From Rhizoclosmatium globosum (Eukaryota; Chytridiomycota; Chytridiomycetes; Chytridiales; Chytriomycetaceae), in NCBI GenBank assembly GCA_002104985.1, contig MCGO01000253.1:1-49386 (forward strand): a stretch of 49,386 bases of DNA, read 5' to 3'. Below the pieces are notes generated by a model. The model worked only from the letters and a program-made list of their open reading frames with translations. It did no database searches and was not told where the DNA came from. Below, piece by piece: positions 1 to 9,574 of the stretch (positions within the stretch are counted from its first letter, which is position 1; every line of letters begins with the position of its first letter). Position numbers and translations under genes: made by a program.

Positions 1-1
1 T

Positions 2-1477
2 CAAGAGCTAATAACGGAAGAAATGGAGCTGAAATCTATTAAACGGTCTCACGAACTCTTCCGTCTCATGATTGAAAGTGGATACAAACCAGAAGTAACA
101 CTGTTTGACGTATTCATGCGGTCATACTATCACCGTGGAGAATTCGATCGAGTCTTTGAACTATACGAAACCATGAAACGAAAAACGTGTCCCCAGACCA
201 TTGCATCTACACCATCCTCGTCGAAACCGCCGCAATCGGTCTCAACAACTTACCAAAAGCGTTCGACCTGATTCGCGAAATGTCAAACCGAGGGCCTGGC
301 TTCGAAGTCAACCTCCACATCCTGACTATCCTCATGAACGCCCACCTGCAGCAAAACGACCTCGACAGTGCGAAACGGATATTTCAACAGATTTTGGATA
401 CACCGACAATGAAGCCGTCGCTTCACACTTATGGCACATTTGTACACACGTTGTGTCGTGCAGGGGAAACGGAGGAAGCACATCAACTCGTCACCCATGA
501 AATCCCGAAATTGCTCAAGCACCCTGCAAATGTCGTCTTGTATAACACTCTGTTGCATGGATACGGATGTCTGGCTGGGAACTTGACTGCAGCAACGAAA
601 GTGTTTCAGGAGCTTGTGGATACGGATCAAGAGCCAGTCGTAACAACTTATAATATCCTTATTTCCGCTCATGCTCGGCACGGAGAGTATAAGGGGGCTA
701 TGAAGTGGTACCAAGCACTGTTGGAAGCAAAACATCGACCGACTTTGGTCACCTACAACATAATGATACATATGCATTTAAAGCAAGATGACCCCCTCGC
801 TGCGCAGGAAATGTATCAGAAAATGGTGGACAGTGGAATTGTTCCTGACATGGCAACGACAGCTCCCATTGTTGGGTACTTTTCTCAAAGAGGGGACTGG
901 AAAAAACGTTGTCAAAGTGATTGAAAGCAGTCGCCAGATTTCAGAAAGCTCAGAAGTGGCGCATTATTTTGGAAAGGAACGCGGGCGTGTTCGATACTCG
1001 GAAATCGTTCCGCATAATGTGGTTCTAGAGCAAATGAGGCGGAATGGAAACCTGGCTGGTGTATTGCGGAGGTTTTTGGAGATTACTGGGAGGGACAAGG
1101 AGCTACAGGATGTTGGAACTTCCTATCATAACAAGGAGGGACCAGTGGAGAAGCATAATATCGAACCGGATTTCAGGACGTATGATATCTTGGTTCGAGC
1201 GTTGGCCAACATGAATGACCTTGATTCAGCAAGGTATTGGTTTGATGACGCGATACAACGGAACATTGTCGACACGCGGCTAGTCAATACTTTGATGGCA
1301 TTTTATCTGAAAGCGGGTCAATGTCAAAAGGCGAAGGAGGTGTATGGGTTAATTGATGAGTGTGGGTTAGTTCCTGATCCAGTTTCTGTAACGCTCCTCT
1401 TCAAAGCAAACAGTAACGAGAAGGAAGATGATGAAAACGATGAGTCTTCAGCAAACTCTTTGGGTGGGGGTGCATAA
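2..1477 (+). CDS. Pentatricopeptide repeat (PPR) protein, 5' truncated, two frame breaks
   Basis: The frame is open from the window edge, so the true start lies upstream. The protein is a run of roughly 35-residue helical pairs with PPR signatures such as VTYNIMIHMHLKQ, TTYNILISAHARHG and VLYNTLLHGYG. PPR proteins bind organellar RNA and usually act in mitochondria in fungi; no targeting peptide can be seen because the start is missing. The frame breaks twice, at short A runs. At 181-185 one A appears to be missing, between MKRK and VSPDHCIYT. At 901-906 one A appears extra, between GDWK and VVKVIESS. Both sides of each break read as good PPR sequence, so indel errors are likelier than decay. 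The tail is acidic (EKEDDENDESS) and the stop TAA overlaps an AATAAA motif. Confident in family, not in exact function. Confidence 0.8.
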
Positions 1478-1604
1478 TAAAGGTGATGATTAATCGAAGT
1501 ATCTTCGTGCTTTCTCCATTGGTTTTCCCACTGATTTACATCAGCTGACAAAATAAGCGGATCTCAAACCCCATACTTCTGTCTGTCAAGCCCCTTTCAT
1601 CAAC

Positions 1605-4600
1605 ATGAAAGTATTTATATGCGTACTGGCCACGTTCGTTCTTTGGAACAGTATATTGTTCGTGGCTGCACTTCCACAAGACTTTAACTGGACTCAAGCG
1701 AACGTCGATTCTAACAACTCAAAGTTTTATAACGCCCCAGCGTGTCTCTTACCGAACAACAGTTTAGGATGGAACGCGCTAAAGAAACAGGATGGCTCCT
1801 TTTACACAACCAACAAACGTCCCATCGTGATTCTATGCGATTCATGGGATAGCGCCGTGTTGAACGCGTTTCTTGGACAGTATATTTTGGAAGCGATGGG
1901 ATATCGGTGAGTTTTTAAATTGGATTTGAAATATAGGGCACATCTAACCAACACTGGAATCAAGTGTTCAAGTCGTGCAGGTGAGGAATTTTATACCATA
2001 TACCCAAGATAAACTTATAAACTCATGGCTTTTTTGATAGAGAATGAAGTATGTGTTGGGACCTGAGTTCTATAATAACGCTGTTGACTTGGAATTTGAA
2101 ATATGTGAGAACAGATTGTTGAGTGTAAATTGAGGATGGAATTTAAAACTTTAACATTATGCAGGGCTTCAAGACCTTGGTTCATCACTCAAACAGGTAA
2201 CTCAAGTCGATAAAGTAGCCGTTAACCTGGGTGCAATTGGGTAAGCTCAGAAGCTGACTGTAACAGAAAACTTAATCACCTTTCCATATATCAGCTACAA
2301 TGGAGAATATTCCATGTATGTTCCAAGTTATTTGCTCGAAGAATATCCAGACTGGAGCCTCGACTTTTTTCGGTTCCTCTACAATCCGCAATACATCTCG
2401 ATATTCCCAGCGTCCGGGACAGGACCTCATGTTATCATAAATGGAGCCCCAGAATGTGATTGTCTTCCCGGTCTTTGTATGAATGGGACGTACATTCCAC
2501 CACAATGTAAATCACCGACTAGCAAGTGTATCGAAATGTGGCACTACGATCCTGGTTACGCGACAGGAATATTCCAGCGCGTAGTTGATGGCCTAAAGCT
2601 ACCAGTTACGATCAATTTTCTTGGTTTCGGGGGTGAAACTTACTTCCAAGAGGCCATCAATAACAGGCGGGCGGTATTTATCATGGGTTTTACACCAACT
2701 ACGTTTATTGCAAACAATAATTTGACCAAGGTGTTGTTTCCGAACAGTAATCCAAATCAATACGCGGCGTTTGCGAAAGGTAAGTCTCCTTCACAAATCA
2801 GAACCATCTCTTCTGATAAACTCTTCATTAGATATGTCACTTCCTCTGACAACAGTTCCAGCAAGCAGTTTAATTCAAAAACTTGCCTCTGTGACATTCC
2901 TGAAGGATTTTCCTGAACTTGAATCCCTCTTCACGAAATACCTGCTTCCAGATGACCAAATCAACCTAATGCTAAGAAATATGCCTCAACGTGGATGGAC
3001 CGCTCAAGAATCGGCTTGCGATTGGTTCAAAAATAGTCAAGACATTTGGGGGGCTTGGATTCCACCCGTTCCAAAATCTGTTGGTGCGTCTTACCCGAAA
3101 CCTTTCAAAATCTTCTCTAATTGTATTGCACTAGTTTCTTGCCCGATTGGAACTGGTCGTTACTTTATCGGAGCAACCTTCTCGTGCATCACTTGTCCAA
3201 GTGGAACACACAACCGGGATCCAACGAATACCCAACAATGTGCTGTAAGTTATTCTTGCCCCTTATACTCACTACAAATTAAGTCCTTGCTAATCATCTG
3301 ATCATAGCCGTGTCCACATAACTTTGACTGTCCAGGTGGATCCGTTGTGAACGTCGTGGAAGGGCTTTGGATGTCAAACAACAACAAAACACCAACAAGT
3401 TACATCTGCTCATTCCATGACGCATGTTGTCCATACCACAGCTGCCCGCCACTCTCTTGTGCAGTTTAATGGAATCCTGTGCACAGAGTGCAGCCACCCA
3501 GATGAATATCTGTGGGGTGAAGAATGCCACAAATGCAATCCAGGTGGAGGTGCTAGTTTCTATGCTATCCTATTTGTCGCGTTTCTATGCGCGTTCGTGT
3601 TACTCCTACTACCATATGAAGAAGCTCCTACAGTTGAACTACTCTTCTTTTACTTCCAAGTCTCGAGATACGTGTTTGAGACACAAGTTCAAGGAATTCT
3701 CAAAGTGTCTGGAATCAGTACGTTTCTTGCTATCACGTCATTGAATGTCGATGGATTCGTGAGCGACTGCACGTTACCAATCAGTGGTGTCCGGAAATTG
3801 TTGTTTCGGTTCTTTTTGCCGACACTGATTATTGTGTACATTGTGGTACTATACTTTGTGCTGAGATTGTTACAGTCCCGGTTCCCGAAGACGAATGAGG
3901 TCTTGATGAGGATTTTGCCGCACCACTTGAAGGGAGATTCCGTCAGCTTGATATGCTTCCGGGCCATTATAATTGCGTTCACGTTTATCATTATGCCCAT
4001 GGTTGATAGTGCTCTGTTGCTGCTTCAGTGTACGACTGTGGAGGGAAGATTTGTGCTGACTCAAGTGCCCCAAGTGGAGTGTTTTGGATCTGAACATGCA
4101 CCTGCTGCGGGTTTAGCTATAATCATCATTATTTTGATGCTTGGCGTCCTTCCGGGTCTTTTGGGAGTTGTACTCTATCTGTTAAAGAAGAACGATATGA
4201 TAATATATGAAGAGGAGGGCTTGACACCATTACAGAAGCTATTTCAATGTCTGTACATCATTTTCAAGCCGGAAATGTTTTTCATGATGCCAATCACCAT
4301 CTTGGAAAAGGGCCTTGTTTCTATATTGTTTTCAACTATGGCTCGTTACAGCAGTAAGTGGTGGAAATATAACGTTGGTTTCACAGTACTAAAGAATTTA
4401 CACACAGGCTCTATTCAAACAAACACGTATATTATGACGCTTGCCGCGTTATGCGGTACACGTATCTACTGGCAGCCATTCTCGAACCACTTGGAAGCAT
4501 ACTTGAATAGGGAGATCGCGTTAGGGATCCTCGCCATGGTTGCACTCCGAGAATACACTGATACGTATGGTGTTACTACATTTGCATTGATTGAAATTGG

Positions 4601-4958
4601 AGTCGCGATTTTCTTGCCTCCGGTATTCCACGTTATAAGATGGACAAAGGAAAACTACCACAAACACAGAGACAGCATCCACTCGGCAATAAGCTCGCAG
4701 ACTAGCAAGTTGAGCAGAAGAACATCTTCAATCCACTCCCAAAGCCAGAGACAGTCTCAGAGCCAAAATCAAACCCAGAGTCAAACCCAAAATAGCACGG
4801 CAACGGCTGCTAGTAGTCGAGCAAGGATTGCTTCTGGTTTGAAAGGATCCATCGAAAAGTTGAATACAAGCGCGCGAAGTGGCTTGCGCGGTGTATCGCG
4901 GAAAGCTTCAATGGTTCCTGACGAAGCAACTCCATTTAATCCTGATCGCAATAGCTAA
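1605..4958 (+). CDS. Receptor-like protein copy 1: periplasmic-binding-like ectodomain, Cys-rich stalk, multi-pass membrane domain
   Basis: Exons as I read them: 1605-1906, 1965-1980 (16 nt), 2041-2104, 2165-2240, 2295-2779, 2832-3083, 3135-3244, 3308-4353 and 4408-4958. The N terminus is a signal peptide (MKVFICVLATFVLW). The ectodomain (KRPIVILCDSWDS, NLGAIGYNGEYSMYVPSYLL, AVFIMGFTPTTFIA) resembles type-2 substrate-binding proteins of the glycine-betaine ABC transporter class. A Cys-rich segment follows (SCPIGTGRYFIGATFSCITC, CCPYHSCPPLSC, GILCTECSHPDEYLWGEEC), of the GCC2/GCC3 ephrin-receptor-like kind, then about 8-10 hydrophobic spans and a Ser/Gln-rich cytoplasmic tail. Relative to copy 2 (9575-12925) about 5 nt are missing near 3464, shifting the frame after SCA; the membrane domain downstream is intact in the new frame. 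It may be a recent pseudogene, a 39-nt alternative intron, or an error. Ligand and signalling output are unknown. Confidence 0.72.
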
Positions 4959-5494
4959 AGTTAAGAAGAAGACTAATAATTTCGCGTTTTCATTTATAAA
5001 GAAAGATTTATAATTTAATAAGATCAGAAATCCCAGAAAATAGTTAAATTCATCTTCACAGGAGACGCGGAAACCTATACAACGCTTTCACCTTTAAATA
5101 AGAAGACCCGTCTACAGAACAGAATCCCGAATTTCATTCCTATTATCCTGAAACTGAGCTGTACGGAAGAGACCAGTGACGTCACTCAAGAAACAGAGTT
5201 TGAGGATATTCAGATACCAAGGGCATTGGCGGTGTGGCTGCTTTCAGGTACAATAGGCATTCGTTTGAAACTTGAGATTCTTTGTAATCGGCACGTATCC
5301 AAACTTTATACAACAAGACGAGGTAAAATGGCTGTAAAAAAGTTAACAAAAAAAAACAACCAACAAGCATTGGTGACAAGTGACGGTTCCATCCGCAAAA
5401 AGAAAAAAAATGTATTAAATAAACTACTTCCCGGTCTGCCACACAAACAGCAGCTGCAACACAATGACTTGTCACAAGACTGAAAAAAAAAGCC
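4959..5494. other. Intergenic, no supported gene
   Basis: AT-rich with A runs. Short open frames on both strands lack homology-like patterns, splice structure or codon bias. It probably holds the 3' UTR of the receptor gene; AATAAG and ATAAAG motifs lie just after the stop. Nothing else is supportable. Confidence 0.5.
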
Positions 5495-6702
5495 TCAATA
5501 ATGCAAAATGTCCAGAAGCTGTGAAACTCCTGTCACAACAAAAAAATTGTCCATAAAAAGAAACTTGTTACGGCGACACTCAGCCGCCTTCGCAGCATCA
5601 TTTGAAATCTGCTGTCTCATGGCGTCAACCCAACTATAAGGAGTTGATGTTGATGGGGTTTGAGTCAGGACAGGTGTTGTTGTGGCTGGCGTCGGTACAA
5701 CAATAACCAAAGTAGTAGGTTTCATCTTTTCTGCGGTGGCTGCGCGGGTATTGGGAAACGCCTCGGACATATCAAAGTCATCAAATTCCACTTCCTCCAT
5801 TGATGTGACAACAGGCGAGAGAATTTCTTGTCAACTTTGGTTGAATTCGTTCTGACTTTGTCGAAGATCCAACAAATGTAAACCTTTTTTGACCGTGGAC
5901 TGACGCAGCAGGAGACTGAGCAAAAGCAAGATCCGCGAATATTGTTGGATTGGCAAAAGGTTCAAAGAGGACGAGGACATGTGGCAATATCTGGTTTAAC
6001 GATTAAGTCTGGGGTAACAGCTTGTCTGGTTCATAGGAGGAGTTCAGCTTCTTCAATTGACGCTTTAGTAGAAAGTGCTGGCTCGGCAAAAGGTTCAACA
6101 TCTTCAAGTGACTATCTAGTGGCAATTGCTGTCATCTCGAGAGGCAATGGAGATTCATCCACTGACGTTGAAATAATTGATTCAATATTCGTTGTCGACG
6201 CTACAGTAACAGTCGAATGCACAAAGGCAGAGAAAGGGCCAATTTTAAGTGAGTTTGCAACCGAGGTAGTGAAGATATCGACTGTAGATGGAGATGTGGA
6301 AGTATTTTGGACAAGTTTCTTAGCTTTAGGAATATCTTGAGGAAAGTTGGTTGGAGGCAATGAAGCTTCGATGGTGGGAAGTACAACAGCAGGTAGCTTA
6401 GTGATGTCTTCCGAAGCAATTTGCCTAGCTTCAGGAATAGCTTCAGGAAAGTAGGTTGGAGGCAATGTAGTATCAACGGTGGGAGGTTCAACAACAGGTA
6501 GCTCAGTGAAATCCTTCAGAGTTAAACTTTCAATTCCATGAGTAATTGTTGCCAACCTGTCGAGGTATACAGTGTTGATTTTTGTAACAGTAGGAGCAAC
6601 CACTGGCTGTTGGACTGGAGCCTTCTGTCTGACTATGATTTGGGATACACACAGTAGCCTCGACATTTCACTATCCAAGAACGCGTAGAAGTATTGCGGC
6701 AT
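5495..6702 (-). CDS. Possible Ser/Thr/Pro-rich protein, fragmented frames
   Basis: Two minus-strand frames (6702-6112 and 5800-5495), with a linking frame around 5987-5781, share Thr/Pro/Val-rich, low-complexity composition (PVVEPPTVDTTLPPTYFPE). They include a 35-residue tandem repeat coded by 6322-6531. The frames do not join by splice sites I can defend. A stop separates ESPLPLEMTAIATR from a frame coding EDVEPFAEPALSTKASIEE, and similar phrases (FEPFANPTIFADLAF) recur downstream. It could be a decayed or misassembled secreted or cell-surface-like protein, or noncoding repeat-derived sequence. No signal peptide or known domain is visible. No function is proposed. Confidence 0.3.
6322..6531. 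repeat. Two tandem copies of a 105-nt unit
   Basis: Copies 6322-6426 and 6427-6531 align along their length (agcttnaggaat...ggaaagtnggttggaggcaat). On the minus strand each codes a 35-residue Thr/Pro-rich unit (LPPTxFPxxIPxA). The period is a multiple of three, which suggests duplication inside a coding sequence. Confidence 0.75.
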
Positions 6703-6866
6703 TTAGTGACATGTGGACGCTTTTTTATACTGTTGATATTGGTATCTATCTGTTTTTTGATCAAGAAATCATTGAATTCACTGGTTTCTTCGACACTTTA
6801 TATTTCAGGGGTTACTGTTCAGAAAGACAGTGGGTGTGGGAAAATTATATAGCTCTGAGTTCTTCG

Positions 6867-7704
6867 TCATTCCTTTTCGAACAAAGTAACCAAACCCAAA
6901 CCACCAAAGTTTGAGTTTAATCCAAAACTAGTTCTCGACTCGAAATCTACTGCGTCCTCGGCTTTGCAGTTAAACTTGGCGTACGGACCGGTGCAAAACG
7001 AAAACTCTGAAACTTTCAGGGGGACTTTGGTGTCCTGAGCAAGGAGCTCTTTGACAGAGGCAAAAGATTGGTGAGTGTTGGTCTGAGTTGTTTGTTTTAG
7101 AATTTATCACAGAAACTAAATTTGAACTTACAATGTTAATTTCATATTGATTTATAATCATCACGTCCAGTTTCGACTTCAGGTTCACGCTGGTCAATAA
7201 CTGTTGGAGAACTTGAACGCGATTTTCCAACCGATCAACACTTTTCTATTTTCAGTTCCACGATAGCCACTTCCGCCAACCAGAGCTTCTCTTCGAAGTT
7301 GGACGGGTACCAGCAGGTGTTGAAGTCATCGCGCCATTTGCAGAATGGAAGCACTTTAGGATAAGGAGCAAGACGATAAGGCCTACAAAAAAGTCAACCT
7401 ATTAAAATTAAGTAGAATAAGCAAAGATATTCAAAAGTAGGCGCCGAACGCAGAACCCGGAACAAGCTGACAATTCTCCTGTCAAACAACGACTTCTCCA
7501 CAATTCCAAGACCTACTGCCCTCATTTGCTCAAGAGCGCTCTTTGCTCCTTACTCATCACTGAACTCACCTCCTCGACGTCAAATCTAACTGTAGCAGTG
7601 CCATGCATACGAAGTTCGGGGTTCCCGTTATGGTACTTTTGGCGAATTGAGAACTGCATTTTCCAGAGTTTTTTTAGTATATGACAGGTCGCGAAATTTA
7701 CATT
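6867..7704 (-). CDS. Unidentified multi-exon gene, or 3' continuation of the LRR gene
   Basis: At least three exons have good splice signals: 7704-7570 (after a strong pyrimidine tract and CACAG), about 7382-7132, and 7082-6867 ending in TGA. The last two join cleanly over intron 7131-7083 (GTAAGT..CTCAG). Predicted segments include FSIRQKYHNGNPELRMHG, PFCKWRDDFNTCWYPSNFEE and SFASVKELLAQDTKVPL. I recognise no domain. The middle exon has a one-base frame break near 7240 (VELKIE then VDRLENRV), apparently an extra A. The region between 7570 and 7382 is unresolved. The exon starting at 7704 lies about 55 nt beyond a GTACTT donor at the end of the LRR frame (7753-9492), so it may belong to that gene with a one-base phase error. 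Confidence 0.45.
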
Positions 7705-7752
7705 CTGTGACAAGGAAAAAAAACGAGATAAGATAGAATATAGAGGAATGTG

Positions 7753-9492
7753 TCAAAAGTACCGTTTTATTGGAAACCGATCCCATTTCTGCCCCCACAA
7801 CACCTCATTCTCTGAATTACAGTACAAATGCGTGATGTGCATTCCAAACAAAGGCTCCAACGTTTCAACTTTGGTTCCCCAAATGGTAAGTTCCCGAAGA
7901 GAGTAGACGCCAGCTAATGGTGTCAAATCTTGGACATTTGTTTGGCGGATATTGAGTGAACGTAACCGAACGTGCCCTTGGAGGAACGATATGTCTGTGA
8001 TCAATGTGTTGCCTGTGAGATCAAGGTCTATTAAGCTCTTGAGGTTGGAGATTGCAACAACGCCTTCGTTTGAAAGGAAGGTATTGGTTGCTTTGAGACC
8101 CTTGAGTCGTATAGCGTTGGATAATGCGTCAAGTGTCGGGACAGCTGTGTCAGATATATCCAGGTATTCCAACTTCGTCATATTCCTCACAGGCGTCAAA
8201 TCATCTACTCCAGTTCTCCAGAGTTTAAGTGTATGCATATTAGAGAGGTTCATGAGGAATTGTAATTGCGTTGAGTCAAAGTGTTTAGCAGCATTCAGAT
8301 TCACGTCTTGGAGTTGTGTCAGGTTCAGAAAGAACGAAAAGTCGGTGGCAGAAGACCTCGACAAATCAAGTGCAATAAGTTGTGTCAGATTTGATAATGG
8401 ACTCAGATCCACCATTTTCTGATCTAATGCAAGTCCCTGAAGGTTGACCAAATACTTTAAGGGGTCCAAATCAACAGCAAAAGCACACCCATTTAAACAT
8501 AGATATTGTAAGGACGTAAGACATGATAGTGGTGTCAAATCAGTCGCTCGTCTAGATCGGACTGCAAGCGTTTGTAACTTTTTGTGGATTGACAGCGGGC
8601 TCAAATCACCCGACGATACATTAAGAAACAAATCAGTCAAGTTTTCCAGACATTTTATGGACGACAAGTCTTCAATGGCACCATATGAGAGATGAAGGGA
8701 TGTGAGGCATGACAAATGAGGGAGAATAGAGACCGGAAATGCACGAGAGAGAACAACGGTGAGTTTCACGAGACTTTTACAGAATCTGATAGACGAAAGA
8801 TCGTGTGGGCTCTTTTGAACGGTAAGGTTCTGGAGCCGAGGAGGACGGTTTGTTGCAGAGAAGCAAGGGGCATTCACAAAGCATGTCAGGTCCTGCAAAT
8901 TCACGAGTAGATTCCATTCAATTTTGTCGAATTCGGGAACGTTTGGCAAGTTGATGTTGAGGTGGGTCAAATGAGTGAAAGACGACAACATCATGATATT
9001 AGCGAGAGGAACTGAGGGTGGAAATCCTCCGTACTCAAGAATCAATTCATTCAATGAATCCGCCATGGGCAGCAAGTGAGCAACATTCACCACAATAGCC
9101 GACTTGAAGCTCTTTACCCCAGACAAGTTACGAACAACATCTTCCAGCGGAAACAAAGCCTGAACAGGTTTCTCATCGGAGTTTGAATTCTCGTCCTCGA
9201 TTAATTCGACGTTGTTTTCCGAGTCGAGGCTGAAGACGCGGCCGAGAAAGTCACGTGCGCCAATTGAGACATTCGCAGCGACGGCCACGTGGACAAGTCG
9301 ATCGCGCACGTGGTCCGTCGTGGCGTCGATCGGAATCCGAAAAAGAACCTTCGAAAAGAAGCGGCGGCGCAGTTCCGAAAAGTGCGAGGACGTCGACAGA
9401 AACGACAGCGCATCGTCGGCGAGAAGGTGCTCGCTCACTTGGATTGCGACGAGAAAGAGAACATGGACATGAACTGGTGTGGTTCGAGACAT
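7753..9492 (-). CDS. Leucine-rich repeat protein with F-box-like N terminus
   Basis: Single open frame of 579 aa. Residues 10-55 (LVAIQVSEHLLADDALSFL, then SSHFSELRRRFF) look like a divergent F-box helix set. From about residue 140 a long series of 22-24-residue LRRs follows, with bacterial-internalin-like spacing (DLTPLSCLTSLQYLCLNG, DLSPLSNLTQLIALDLS, NLKSLIDLDLTGN). F-box/LRR proteins are usually substrate adaptors of SCF ubiquitin ligases; that role is inference here because the F-box is weak. The frame ends in KRYF just after a possible GTACTT donor, so more exons may lie downstream toward 6867. There is no signal peptide, so it is probably cytosolic or nuclear. Confidence 0.72.
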   Translation of the reverse strand: MSRTTPVHVHVLFLVAIQVSEHLLADDALSFLSTSSHFSELRRRFFSKVLFRIPIDATTDHVRDRLVHVAVAANVSIGARDFLGRVFSLDSENNVELIEDENSNSDEKPVQALFPLEDVVRNLSGVKSFKSAIVVNVAHLLPMADSLNELILEYGGFPPSVPLANIMMLSSFTHLTHLNINLPNVPEFDKIEWNLLVNLQDLTCFVNAPCFSATNRPPRLQNLTVQKSPHDLSSIRFCKSLVKLTVVLSRAFPVSILPHLSCLTSLHLSYGAIEDLSSIKCLENLTDLFLNVSSGDLSPLSIHKKLQTLAVRSRRATDLTPLSCLTSLQYLCLNGCAFAVDLDPLKYLVNLQGLALDQKMVDLSPLSNLTQLIALDLSRSSATDFSFFLNLTQLQDVNLNAAKHFDSTQLQFLMNLSNMHTLKLWRTGVDDLTPVRNMTKLEYLDISDTAVPTLDALSNAIRLKGLKATNTFLSNEGVVAISNLKSLIDLDLTGNTLITDISFLQGHVRLRSLNIRQTNVQDLTPLAGVYSLRELTIWGTKVETLEPLFGMHITHLYCNSENEVLWGQKWDRFPIKRYF

Positions 9493-9574
9493 CTGGTGCT
9501 CAGTCGTGGTTGGCAGATAAATGACAAATCAAACTCTTAAATTAAGAAAGAAAATAAAGAAAGAAAGGAGAGAA

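Noticed and set aside
181..910. Programmed ribosomal frameshifting at AAAAAAC in the PPR gene
   Set aside because: The A run is not in the zero-frame phase needed for a classic -1 slippery heptamer, the two breaks shift in opposite directions, and similar one-base breaks occur in unrelated genes.
3689..4097. Minus-strand frames opposite the receptor membrane domain
   Set aside because: They mirror each other at both receptor copies because the DNA is nearly identical; composition is that of a shadow of a hydrophobic coding strand.
5226..5483. 85-residue plus-strand frame rich in lysine
   Set aside because: It is built on A-runs, has no splice or homology support and overlaps low-complexity AT-rich DNA.
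9201..9540. Several overlapping Arg-rich frames opposite the LRR gene start
   Set aside because: These are shadows of the GC-rich 5' end of the LRR coding sequence; no independent signals.
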